This document shows, one piece after another, positions 28,461 through 39,026 of a stretch of 64,000 bases of DNA (positions are counted from its first letter, which is position 1; the number at the start of each line of letters is the position of its first letter). The notes beneath the pieces were generated by a model that worked only from the letters and a program-made list of their open reading frames with translations, did not search any database and was not told the origin of the DNA. Source of the stretch: Campylobacter showae CSUNSWCD. Lineage in GTDB: Bacteria > Campylobacterota > Campylobacteria > Campylobacterales > Campylobacteraceae. Location of the stretch: assembly GCF_000313615.1 (NCBI RefSeq), contig NZ_AMZQ01000007.1:62001-126000 (forward strand). The letters run 5' to 3'. The translations under genes were made by a program, and so were the position numbers.

Positions 28461-28690
28461 ACTTTGCTCCGTGCCAAAGAAGGCGGTTTTTGCCTAGCTT
28501 TGTGTCGATACTCTCTTTTATAATGGAGCAGATATACTCTTTTGAAAGCCCTATGGCTTCCTCTAGGCTCTTGCCCTTTGCTAGGTAGCAAGCAAGTGCC
28601 GTTGAGAAAGTGCAACCAGTCCCACTCATCACAAGCGGACTAGCAAGCGGGGTTTTGCTAAATTCTAGCGCGATTTTTATCGTTAAAAGC
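28459..28690 (-). pseudogene. thiD: C-terminal stump of ThiD (HMP/HMP-phosphate kinase)
   Basis: The minus-strand frame ends with a recognisable ThiD C-terminus: SGTGCTFSTALACYLAKGKSLEEA, containing the anion-hole and catalytic-Cys GTGC motif, followed by KEYICSIIKESI. A full ThiD is about 265 residues; only about 70 are present, and no upstream frame continues it. The first few codons (MRLLTIKIALEF) may belong to ThiD or to junction sequence. The stump abuts the R-M cassette, suggesting the gene was cut when the cassette was inserted or exchanged. Confidence 0.75.
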
Positions 28691-28709
28691 CTCAAATTTA
28701 CTTTGGCTA

Positions 28710-28796
28710 GGCGCGTCTAATCCAATGCGCCGCAATATCGGAATAGTGAGATTTGCTGCGGACTGTCCGCAGGCTGTGACCCAGCACACCTTTTTT
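28710..28796 (+). ncRNA. Possible structured RNA: three hairpins and a U-tract
   Basis: In the 230-base gap between the thiD stump and the dehydrogenase gene lie three consecutive hairpins: GGCGC/GCGCC (28710-28731), CTGCGGA-CTG-TCCGCAG (28756-28772) and GCTG-TGACC-CAGC (28773-28785). T6 follows at 28791-28796. No clear promoter or known RNA family was recognised. It could also be a terminator remnant. Confidence 0.3.
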
Positions 28797-28922
28797 GTTA
28801 CCTCCGCTTATCTTTTTACGCGCCGAGCGATAGTGAAGTAAAAAATCAAACTATAAATTCACGATATAATCGCAAATTTACGAAATTTCGCAAAAGATGT
28901 CAGTTGGTAAATTTGATCAAAT

Positions 28923-30068
28923 TTACTTCGCCAGCTCAAAAATCTCTTTGATATTTTCCTTCGTGTAGAGCTTATCTTTGCGCCAGTTTGCCGCGTAGTC
29001 ATAGGCTAAATTTACCACCTCCTCTAGCGTTTCGCCCTCTATGCCGACGGCTTTTAGGCTAACTGGAGCTCCGATTTTGCTAAGCCACGCTTTAAATGCT
29101 GCGATGCCTTCGTCGGCTGAGCTTGCGCCAAAAATTTCCCGCGCAAAACGCTCGAAAGCACTCAAATTTCGGCTCTTATACCACTTCATCCACGCAGGCA
29201 TTATGACTGCTAGACCCGCTCCGTGCGCGCAGTTTACGACCGCGCTCATGGCGTGCTCGAGCATGTGGTTTGGGTAGGAGTAGCCGTGCGTACCGACGTA
29301 GGTTAGGCCGTTTAGCGCCATCGTCGCCGCCCAGGCAAACTCGGCTCTAGCGTCGTAGTTGTCGGGACCAGCTAGTAAAATTTCAGTCGTTTTCATCACG
29401 GTTTTGATGTTGGCTTCGATGTAGAGGTTGATGATATCAGGCTGCACTTTAGCCGTGAAGTATCCCTCGATGCTGTGCGCGATGATATCGGCGGCGGAGT
29501 AGACTAGGTACTCACGGCTAACGCTTGCTTGTAGCTTAAGATTTACGACAGAGACTAGCGGATAGAGGACATCGCCGTGGATGGCGAATTTTTGTTTTGT
29601 AGCTTCGTTTGTCACGACCGCACCCGAGTTCATCTCGCTGCCCGTCGCCGCAAGAGTTATGATGTCAAAGATTTTTAGCGCGCGACTCGGGTCTTTGCCC
29701 GTGAAAAAGTCCCACACGTCGCCCTCGTACAGCACGCCCGCGGCGATGGCTTTGGCGCTATCTAGACAGGAGCCTCCGCCTACGCTTAGCACGCTATCGG
29801 CGTTAAATTTCCTAGCTAGCTCGATGCCTTCGTAAACTTTGCTTAGCACGGGGTTGCTAACCACGCCGCCAAGCTCTATAAACTCGATGCCGTTTTCTTT
29901 TAGGCTAGCTGCTACTGTGTCAAAGAGTCCGTCTTTTTTGATGCGTTCGCTGCCGTAGATCAGTAGGGTTCTTTTAGCGTCAAATTTACGCATATAAAGC
30001 CCGATATTTTGCTCTTTGTCTCTGCCGAATTCTATTCTTGTGGGGTTGTGAAAAGTGAAGTCAAACAT
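28923..30068 (-). CDS. Iron-containing (BDH-like) alcohol dehydrogenase
   Basis: A 381-residue NAD(P)-dependent alcohol dehydrogenase of the Fe-ADH family. Visible are VLSVGGGSCLDSAKAIAAG (nucleotide binding), TLAATGSEMNSGAVVTN, and the metal ligands in SAADIIAHSIEGYF, GYSYPNHMLEHAMS and CAHGAGLAVIMPAW. It resembles butanol/YqhD-type enzymes that reduce aldehydes. It stands alone with a GGAGAACGAG ribosome site. The physiological substrate is not evident. Confidence 0.9.
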   Translation of the reverse strand: MFDFTFHNPTRIEFGRDKEQNIGLYMRKFDAKRTLLIYGSERIKKDGLFDTVAASLKENGIEFIELGGVVSNPVLSKVYEGIELARKFNADSVLSVGGGSCLDSAKAIAAGVLYEGDVWDFFTGKDPSRALKIFDIITLAATGSEMNSGAVVTNEATKQKFAIHGDVLYPLVSVVNLKLQASVSREYLVYSAADIIAHSIEGYFTAKVQPDIINLYIEANIKTVMKTTEILLAGPDNYDARAEFAWAATMALNGLTYVGTHGYSYPNHMLEHAMSAVVNCAHGAGLAVIMPAWMKWYKSRNLSAFERFAREIFGASSADEGIAAFKAWLSKIGAPVSLKAVGIEGETLEEVVNLAYDYAANWRKDKLYTKENIKEIFELAK

Positions 30069-30147
30069 CTCGTTCTCCTTAAAATTTTAGCCTCATTATA
30101 GCGACAAAAGCTAAAATTTAAGTAGAACGAGATTTGCGGATTAGCGC

Positions 30148-30276
30148 TTATTCGCGCAAATTTCCAAAGTATTTGTCGTCGTTTTTCTCGACGTGTTTGA
30201 TGTTAAAATGGACGAATTTATATCCGCCAAAAAGCGCCAAAACCCAAAGAAAAAGAAAAACTATCGCTTCTATCAT
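30148..30276 (-). CDS. Small membrane protein (42 aa) at the end of the cyd operon, CydX-like position
   Basis: A 42-codon ORF (MIEAIVFLFLWVLALFGGYK...YFGNLRE) starts nine bases after cydB, with TAAGGATAAAA as ribosome site. One transmembrane helix (residues about 2-19) is followed by a charged cytoplasmic tail. Its size, topology and place match CydX/CydH-type accessory subunits of cytochrome bd oxidase, although the sequence does not resemble the MWYFAW start of enterobacterial CydX. The role is inferred from context. Confidence 0.65.
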   Translation of the reverse strand: MIEAIVFLFLWVLALFGGYKFVHFNIKHVEKNDDKYFGNLRE

Positions 30277-30284
30277 TTTTATCC

Positions 30285-31412
30285 TTAATATGCGTGATGA
30301 TCGTGCTTGATCTCGCCTGCGGTGATCTTTTTGCTATCCATCGCGCGCCAAACGACGAAAATATAGCCCAAAACAAACGGCACTAGCAGGCTCACGTAGG
30401 CCATGACGTTTAGCGTGTAGTGGCTAGAGCTTGCGTTTTTGATCGTGAGCGAGCTTTGCAAATTTGAAAACGACGGGTAAAATGCCGTGTCCGCAAGCCC
30501 GGCTATCAAAAATAGTCCAGTAACCGTTAGCACTACGCCCGCGCCGTAAGGTACTACGCCGTAGATGCTGGTCGTAAACGCACCCTTAAATATACCAAAA
30601 AGCACGAGTACGACGCCTATAACTATCATAGCTGCAACAAGCGGCATCTGGAGTAAATTTAGAGCGTATTTAAAGCCAACTAAGCTCACTACGCCGCTCT
30701 CGTCGTATGCAAAACCGGCTTTGGTAAATACCCAAGCGATGAATATCAAGAAGAACGGTAAAAAGAAAATCGTATTTTTTAGCGCCGCTTTTCTGGCGTT
30801 GGCTCTGATCTCGGCATCGCCTATATTGTTGATGAGGTAGAGCGCTCCGCCCACGCGAGCTAGGAAAAACATCGCGATACCTAGAGGATAGAGCATGATA
30901 TTGCCCAGCGCTTCAAGTCCGCGAAACGGCGTTTGCCACTGTACGAAGTTGTGCTCGTTTAGTAAAAAATCGCTTCCCGAAAAAAACGTGCTAACGGCCA
31001 TGCCGATTAAAATAACGCCGAGAGAGCCGTTTATGAAAAGGAAAATTTCATATGTTTTTTGACCTAGGAAGTTGTCCGGTTTTTTGCGGTACTCGTAGCT
31101 CACGGCTTGGAGAATAAAGCAAAACAAAATCGCCAGCCACACCCAGTACGCACCGCCGAAGCTTGTCGCGTAAAACAGTGGGAATGCCGCAAAGCACGCG
31201 CCGCCAAACATTACGAGCGTGGTAAACGTAAGCTCCCATTTGCGTCCGATAGAATTTATCACCATGTCCTTTTGCAGTTCGTTTTTGCAAAGCCCAAAAA
31301 GTAGTGTCTGCCCGCCCTGAACGAACATCATAAACACTAGCAAACCGCCTAGCAAGCTAACTACGCACCACCAGTAAATTTGTAAAAATTCTAAACTAAG
31401 CATGGTTTTCAA
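30285..31412 (-). CDS. cydB: Cytochrome bd-type quinol oxidase subunit II
   Basis: A 375-residue polytopic membrane protein with the CydB pattern: LEFLQIYWWCVVSLLGGLLVFMMFVQGGQTLLFGL at the N-terminus and LNVMAYVSLLVPFVLGYIFVVWRAMD near the C-terminus. It forms the quinol oxidase with CydA and supports respiration at low oxygen. It overlaps cydA by 17 bases, indicating coupled translation. Confidence 0.94.
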   Translation of the reverse strand: MKTMLSLEFLQIYWWCVVSLLGGLLVFMMFVQGGQTLLFGLCKNELQKDMVINSIGRKWELTFTTLVMFGGACFAAFPLFYATSFGGAYWVWLAILFCFILQAVSYEYRKKPDNFLGQKTYEIFLFINGSLGVILIGMAVSTFFSGSDFLLNEHNFVQWQTPFRGLEALGNIMLYPLGIAMFFLARVGGALYLINNIGDAEIRANARKAALKNTIFFLPFFLIFIAWVFTKAGFAYDESGVVSLVGFKYALNLLQMPLVAAMIVIGVVLVLFGIFKGAFTTSIYGVVPYGAGVVLTVTGLFLIAGLADTAFYPSFSNLQSSLTIKNASSSHYTLNVMAYVSLLVPFVLGYIFVVWRAMDSKKITAGEIKHDHHAY

Positions 31413-32925
31413 ATCCTATTTTTATTTGTTTTAGCATGATTTTTATCTCGGCTATGAGTAGGGCCGTGAAAAGCACTGCAAATAGTATAAACGAAATTTT
31501 GACGTTTGTGCTTGATAAATTCGTCGCCCCCACGCCCACGGTCATGAGATCTTGCACGACCCAAGGCTGACGACCGACTTCGGCTACTATCCAGCCTGCC
31601 TCGATAGCTACGTAGCCAAGCGGTATCGTAAATACACAAATCCAGAGCAACTTTTTGAAATTTTCGATATTGTTCGCCATGCAAAGATAAAGCACGACGA
31701 AAAATAGCGCTAAAAAGTAGGTGCCAAGCGCAACCATCACGTGGAAGCTATAAAACGTTAAGCCAACAGGCGGCACGGCGCTTTCCGGGGATTTTAGGTA
31801 TCCGTAGCCTAGAAATTTCATATTTTGAGCCAGAGTTTGCTCGGCTTGTTCCATCGCGGCTTTATCGCCCGATTTTTTAGCGGCGTTGTAGCTAGCTAGC
31901 GCGCTAACGGCTAGCGAGCCTTTGGACATTTTGCTTGCGACGCTCTCTATGCCGTGAGTTTCATTGCCATACACTAGATCGTCTATGCCGGGCGTAAAGT
32001 TATTAAACCCTCTTGTGGCCATAACTCCGAGCGCGTAAGGAAATTTTATCTCGAGCAAGAACGGATCTTTGTCGTCGCCAGGTTTTTTAGAGGGATCTAG
32101 CACGCCCATAGCGACTAGACCGGCGTTTGTTTCGCCTTTATAAAGGCCTTCCATCGCGGCTAGTTTCATAGGCTGGGTGCGCGCGACCTGATATGCACTC
32201 TCGTCGCCGCTAAACATCAAAAACAGCGACGTAACGAGGCCGAAGCTTGCCGCTACGATGATGGATTTTTTAGCCATGATTAGGTGGCGTCCTTTCAGGA
32301 TAAACCACGCTGAAATTCCTATCACGAAAAGCGCGCTAGCGACGTAGCCGCTAGTAACGGTGTGTAAAAATTTGATAATGCCAACGGGGCTAAGAGCAAC
32401 CTCGAAGAAATTTTCCATTTCCATTCTTGCGGTTGCTGGGTTAAATTTCATGCCTATTGGATACTGCATCCAGCCGTTTGCGATGAGGATCCAAAGCGCG
32501 CTCAAATTTGAACCGATAGCCACGAGCCAGGTCGAGATGAGGTGAAATTTCTTGCTAACCTTATCCCAGCCAAAAAACATAACGGCAAAGAACGTTGCCT
32601 CCATAAAGAACGCGAGTATACCCTCGATAGCCAGCGGCGCGCCGAATATATCACCGACAAACCAACTGTAGTTCGCCCAGTTGGTGCCGAACTCAAATTC
32701 CATTATGATACCTGTAGCCACGCCGATAGCGAAGTTTATACCGAAGAGTTTTAGCCAAAATTTGGTGATTTTTAGCCACTGCTCGTTGCCGGTTTTGACG
32801 TAAATACTCTCCATAATGGCGATAATAAAGCTAAGTCCCAGCGTAAGCGGAACAAACAAAAAGTGGTAAATCGCGGTGAGCGCAAACTGCGCCCTAGACC
32901 AATCGACCGAAGCGATTTCAGACAT
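31396..32925 (-). CDS. cydA: Cytochrome bd-type quinol oxidase subunit I
   Basis: The 509-residue haem-bearing subunit. WSRAQFALTAIYHFLFVPLTLG carries the haem b595 ligand His, LHTVTSGYVASALFVIGISAW the b558 His, and a long periplasmic Q-loop follows (about residues 235-380). GRQPWVVQDLMTVG is the conserved C-terminal motif. In Campylobacter the bd-type oxidase can be cyanide-insensitive (CioA); that property cannot be read here. It follows the DUF4492 gene after one base. Confidence 0.96.
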   Translation of the reverse strand: MSEIASVDWSRAQFALTAIYHFLFVPLTLGLSFIIAIMESIYVKTGNEQWLKITKFWLKLFGINFAIGVATGIIMEFEFGTNWANYSWFVGDIFGAPLAIEGILAFFMEATFFAVMFFGWDKVSKKFHLISTWLVAIGSNLSALWILIANGWMQYPIGMKFNPATARMEMENFFEVALSPVGIIKFLHTVTSGYVASALFVIGISAWFILKGRHLIMAKKSIIVAASFGLVTSLFLMFSGDESAYQVARTQPMKLAAMEGLYKGETNAGLVAMGVLDPSKKPGDDKDPFLLEIKFPYALGVMATRGFNNFTPGIDDLVYGNETHGIESVASKMSKGSLAVSALASYNAAKKSGDKAAMEQAEQTLAQNMKFLGYGYLKSPESAVPPVGLTFYSFHVMVALGTYFLALFFVVLYLCMANNIENFKKLLWICVFTIPLGYVAIEAGWIVAEVGRQPWVVQDLMTVGVGATNLSSTNVKISFILFAVLFTALLIAEIKIMLKQIKIGFENHA

Positions 32926-32926
32926 T

Positions 32927-33142
32927 TTATTCCTTTGTCAAATTTGAGATGACGAAGTCGGCTTTAGCCTCGTCGCTCTTAAATTTTGAATTTAAACTTT
33001 CATCAAAGATAAATACTTTTAAAACCCCGAACATTATAAGTAGCTTGATGGCTATCACGAGCCACAGGCTCTTTCCAAGCTTCATATTTCTAAAGCCGTC
33101 TATATACAAAGACGAGATGTTTTTAATATATTTTTTAATCAT
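32927..33142 (-). CDS. DUF4492 small membrane protein, first gene of the cyd operon
   Basis: The 71-residue protein has the DUF4492 signature YIDGFRNMKLGKSLWLVIAIKLLIMFGVLKVFIF: one membrane helix preceded by an amphipathic basic segment. It sits one base upstream of cydA, an arrangement known in this phylum, and presumably assists assembly or stability of the oxidase. It is not homologous to CydX by eye. Confidence 0.85.
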   Translation of the reverse strand: MIKKYIKNISSLYIDGFRNMKLGKSLWLVIAIKLLIMFGVLKVFIFDESLNSKFKSDEAKADFVISNLTKE

Positions 33143-33242
33143 AACTTAACATATTACAGAAATTTAACTTAAAATATTATTTTAAAGTTTTGATTTTATA
33201 AAATTATTTATGTCCTCAAGCGTTTATAAATTTTAAATAAGG

Positions 33243-33248
33243 TATAAT
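33243..33248 (+). promoter_or_regulatory. pyrG promoter -10
   Basis: TATAAT preceded by AAATAAGG, 27 bases before the pyrG start; transcription would begin near 33255. Confidence 0.6.
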
Positions 33249-33256
33249 CTCGCTAA

Positions 33257-35763
<2,507 letters not shown>

Positions 35764-35766
35764 GTG

Positions 35767-36540
35767 CTACTCTACCCCAAACGCTGACTTTGCGACTACG
35801 GCCGGTACGCCGGCATCGTCGTAAAAAATATCCACGTTTACTTTATAAAGCTCTTGTATTAGCTCTTTAGTTATAGTTTTTTTAGCTTCGCCTTTGGCTT
35901 TTATCTTGCCGTCGCTTAGCAGCAACACCTCGTCGCTAAACTGCGACGCCAGCGATAGATCGTGCAGTATCATTACGGTGGTTATGTCGTGCTCGCGCGT
36001 AAATTTCCTAACGCAGTCCAAAAGTACGCATTGATGGTGCATATCAAGAGCTGAAACAGGCTCGTCCAAAAGTAAAATTTTAGGCTTTTTGATAAGCACG
36101 GAGGCAAACATCACCATCTGGCGCTGACCGCCTGAGAGCTGCATCACGTCGCGACCTGCTAGGTGTAAAATCCCTAGTTTTTTCATTATCTCTATGGCCG
36201 AGTTTATTTGCTCGTCTTTTAGATAAAGCCCGAGACTATCCATAAGCCCTAGCAAAACGACCTCAAGAGCCGTTAAACTCGCGTCTACGTAGCTATCTTG
36301 GGGCATGTAGCCGATTTTCTTTTTCCACGAGAAATGGTTTTTGAAATTTAACCTCTCGTCGCCGAATTTAATCTCGCCCTCATAGCCCATCTCGCCGAAA
36401 ATCGCGCTTATGAGCGTAGTTTTGCCTGCGCCGTTAGGCCCTAGTACGGAGTAAACCTTGCCTTCTTCAAAGCTAGCGTTTACGGCATCTGCCGTGCAAA
36501 GCGAGCCGCGGTATATCGTTAAATTCTTAAGCTCTAGCAT
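35767..36540 (-). CDS. Iron/haem-type ABC transporter ATP-binding protein
   Basis: The 257-residue ATPase has Walker A GPNGAGKTTLI, signature LSGGQRQMVMFA, Walker B ILLLDEPVSALD and the H-loop LHDLSLA. The FecE/BtuD-type pattern and the position behind a FecCD permease and a binding protein mark it as the third part of the importer. It overlaps the permease stop by 7 bases. Confidence 0.93.
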   Translation of the reverse strand: MLELKNLTIYRGSLCTADAVNASFEEGKVYSVLGPNGAGKTTLISAIFGEMGYEGEIKFGDERLNFKNHFSWKKKIGYMPQDSYVDASLTALEVVLLGLMDSLGLYLKDEQINSAIEIMKKLGILHLAGRDVMQLSGGQRQMVMFASVLIKKPKILLLDEPVSALDMHHQCVLLDCVRKFTREHDITTVMILHDLSLASQFSDEVLLLSDGKIKAKGEAKKTITKELIQELYKVNVDIFYDDAGVPAVVAKSAFGVE

Positions 36541-37589
36541 ACGTTTTTCCTTGAAAGGATGATCCAGAAGAAAAACGGCACGCCCACAAACGCCGTGATA
36601 ATGCCGACCGGAAAGAGTCCGCCCGGATTTATAACCTTAGAAAGTACCGAAGCTATCGATAAAAACGCCGCACCGACGAAGATAGTAGTAGGCAGGAAAA
36701 ATCTCTGATCCTCGCCGACTAAATTTCTAGCGATATGCGGAGCGACCAGGCCGATAAAGCCTATAACGCCGACGAAGCTAATAACCGTAGCCGTCATAAC
36801 CGAAACTATAAGCAAAATTTTAATCCTAAGGGCGGATAAATTTACGCCCATGCTTTTGGCTCGCTCTTCGCCCAGTTTCAAAGCCGTTAGCGCCCAAGTA
36901 TTTAGCATCAGTAGCGAAATGCATACGACCGTTACGACCGTAGCGACGGCTAGCGTACTCCATTTAGCCTTTTGGAGGCTACCGAACAGCCAAAACAAAA
37001 TCGCCTGCGAAATCTCGGGCGCGGACAAAAACTGCACCAAAGAGAGCATAGACTGAAACAAAAACAAAAGTGCGATACCGACCAAAACCAAAGTAGCCGA
37101 CCCAAATCGCCTCATCATCGAAAACAAAAACAGTATAGACGCCGCTAACATCGTCATGATAAACGCACCGATAGGCACGGCGTAAATTTGAGGTAGTCCA
37201 AACGAACCAAACGCCATCACCAGCGATGCGCCAAATCCCGCCGCCGCGGCAAGTCCCAGCGTATAGGGGCTTGCCATAGGGTTGTTTAAAAGCGTCTGTA
37301 TTTCTGCGCCGCCCGCTCCCAAAGCCGCGCCTACGACTAAAGCCATAAGCGCTACGGGAAGCCTGATATCGTAAACGATGTGGTATAAAAATTTATCCTG
37401 CTCGCCGCCTAAAATCGGCTGTAAAAGTGTATCTACGACTTCTCTTGGCGAGAGCATCGCAGGCCCGGTACCGATATCAAACACCATCGATACAAGACCC
37501 ACGGCTATAAAGCTCAAGATGATGATTAAGCGTTTAAATTCGCGCTTTCTATGAGCCTTTACGACCTCTTCGGAACTTATTTTATTCAT
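36534..37589 (-). CDS. FecCD-family ABC transporter permease
   Basis: A 351-residue inner-membrane permease with about ten segments, including ALGAGGAEIQTLLNNPMASPYTLGLAAAAGFGA and GFIGLVAPHIARNLVGEDQRFFLP, which are signatures of the FecCD/BtuC family for siderophore, haem and cobalamin import. Start and stop overlap its neighbours, so translation is coupled. Confidence 0.93.
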   Translation of the reverse strand: MNKISSEEVVKAHRKREFKRLIIILSFIAVGLVSMVFDIGTGPAMLSPREVVDTLLQPILGGEQDKFLYHIVYDIRLPVALMALVVGAALGAGGAEIQTLLNNPMASPYTLGLAAAAGFGASLVMAFGSFGLPQIYAVPIGAFIMTMLAASILFLFSMMRRFGSATLVLVGIALLFLFQSMLSLVQFLSAPEISQAILFWLFGSLQKAKWSTLAVATVVTVVCISLLMLNTWALTALKLGEERAKSMGVNLSALRIKILLIVSVMTATVISFVGVIGFIGLVAPHIARNLVGEDQRFFLPTTIFVGAAFLSIASVLSKVINPGGLFPVGIITAFVGVPFFFWIILSRKNVC

Positions 37590-38698
37590 TTTTCGTCCGC
37601 TTGGATGGCTATAGTACCGACGGGAACGACAGGTAAGTACTTTTTATGAAAATCAACGTAGGTCTTTATCGGATCTACGTCTTTAAAAAGCTGCGGATAC
37701 AAAGCTTTTGCGATATATTGCACCATCGCCATATCCGCAAGCGTTCTTGACGCACCCATATATAGGCCGTATAGGCGGTTATTTTTGATAGCCGGAAGCT
37801 CCGACCAACCGACGCGTTTTTTAAATCCGTCCAGTCTTTTTAACGCTTCGGCTTTATCTATGTTTATGCCCATCACCATCGCAGTCGGTTCTTTTTTTAG
37901 TTCGGTTTCGCGGCCTGTTATCATTATAACGTCGGGTTTTGCGGCTATGACTTGCTCGGCGTTGATGGGCGCCCACTGCTCGACTAGATCGGCTGCGATA
38001 TTATCTCCGCCGGCTAAATCTATCAGCGAACCCCACATATCTTTACCGTAAGTTATCCCTGTGTCGTCAGGACCGCCGCGGCCGAATTCTATATAAATTT
38101 TAGGTTTAGGCAAATTTGCTTTTGCGATGCGGTCGCCCACTTCTTTTACGGTGTCTTCGTATAGTTTAGAGATCTCGTCCGCTCTTTTTTCCTCGCCTAA
38201 AATTTCGCCTAAAATTTTAGTGCTTTTTACGTGAAGCTCAACCTTCTCACGGTTATAATCAAGCACGACTATCGGGATATTTAGATCGGTTAGGGGCTTT
38301 AAATCAGGCTCTAACACGTTATACTGCCAAGATGCGAGTATTAGCAAATCGGGTTTTAGAGAGATAACTTTTTCTACCGAGAACGTACCAACCTCTACCT
38401 CGCCGAAGTCCGCAAGCTTATTTAGCTGCGGTAGGGCTTTGCTATATAGATCCCAGCTAGCAGGCGTCCAGTCTGTCCAAACCTCTTTTGAAAAGCCTAC
38501 GACTTTATCTAAAGCCTTAGTGCCGCCGACGGCTAAAAAGTCGGTGTAGTAAAAACCCAAAGCTATGCGTTTAACGGGCAAATTTACCTTTACTTCGCGA
38601 CCCAAGACGTCTTTTATGACCTTAGTTTCGGCCGCCGCTTGGGTTGCTGAAAATACCGCAAAAAGTACTAATAGCGCTTTTAAAAAAGTTTTTTTCAT
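37586..38698 (-). CDS. Periplasmic iron/haem-binding protein of ABC importer
   Basis: The 370-residue product has a signal peptide (MKKTFLKALLVLFAVFSATQAAA) and the type III periplasmic binding fold: VIKDVLGREVKVNLPVKRIALG, LKPDLLILASWQYNVLE, and the C-terminal lobe with NNRLYGLYMGASRTLADMA. It is the first gene of the three-gene importer, preceded by a Fur-box-like sequence. Siderophore, haem or another iron chelate are all possible; genome neighbours here do not decide. Confidence 0.88.
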   Translation of the reverse strand: MKKTFLKALLVLFAVFSATQAAAETKVIKDVLGREVKVNLPVKRIALGFYYTDFLAVGGTKALDKVVGFSKEVWTDWTPASWDLYSKALPQLNKLADFGEVEVGTFSVEKVISLKPDLLILASWQYNVLEPDLKPLTDLNIPIVVLDYNREKVELHVKSTKILGEILGEEKRADEISKLYEDTVKEVGDRIAKANLPKPKIYIEFGRGGPDDTGITYGKDMWGSLIDLAGGDNIAADLVEQWAPINAEQVIAAKPDVIMITGRETELKKEPTAMVMGINIDKAEALKRLDGFKKRVGWSELPAIKNNRLYGLYMGASRTLADMAMVQYIAKALYPQLFKDVDPIKTYVDFHKKYLPVVPVGTIAIQADEK

Positions 38699-38764
38699 AT
38701 CGTTCCTTTTTGTTGAAATGAGAGCTTAATAATACAAAAATGCATCTTAACCTAGGTTTAAATA

Positions 38765-38783
38765 TAATAATTAAAATCATTTC
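38765..38783. promoter_or_regulatory. Probable Fur box of the iron importer operon
   Basis: ATAATTAAAATCATTTC at 38767-38783 matches about 13 of 17 positions of the GATAATGATAATCATTATC Fur consensus. It lies about 70 bases upstream of the binding-protein start, in an AT-rich promoter region. Iron repression of the operon is therefore likely. Confidence 0.6.
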
Positions 38784-38873
38784 AAATATAATTTCGACTC
38801 GTTTAAAATTATAAGAAATTAAATTTCAAAAAGCTATAATTTGCGCATTAGAAAATAAAAAAGAAGGAAAAAG

Positions 38874-39026
38874 ATGAAATTTGAACCAAAATTTAGCCTT
38901 TTTTGCGGCGTTGCGGGAGTAAATTTGACTCCAGAGGCGAGCGAAAATTTAGGCAAAAACGGTGGCAAGGCGGCGAAATTTGACGGCGAGGCTTACGCAA
39001 AAGCCCGTCAAAACGATGTTGAATAA
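38874..39026 (+). CDS. Possible small protein (50 aa) overlapping the recJ start
   Basis: An ORF with a strong ribosome site (AAGAAGGAAAAAG) encodes 50 residues (MKFEPKFSLFCGVAGVNLTP...ARQNDVE). Its stop lies 11 bases inside recJ (ATGTTGAATAA contains both the recJ start and this stop), so it may feed translation to recJ. The protein has no recognised domain. It might be a leader peptide. Confidence 0.45.
   Translation: MKFEPKFSLFCGVAGVNLTPEASENLGKNGGKAAKFDGEAYAKARQNDVE

Noticed and set aside
28700-28800. A tRNA or TPP riboswitch next to the thiD stump
   Set aside because: The hairpins do not form a cloverleaf, and the TPP-aptamer consensus blocks are absent.
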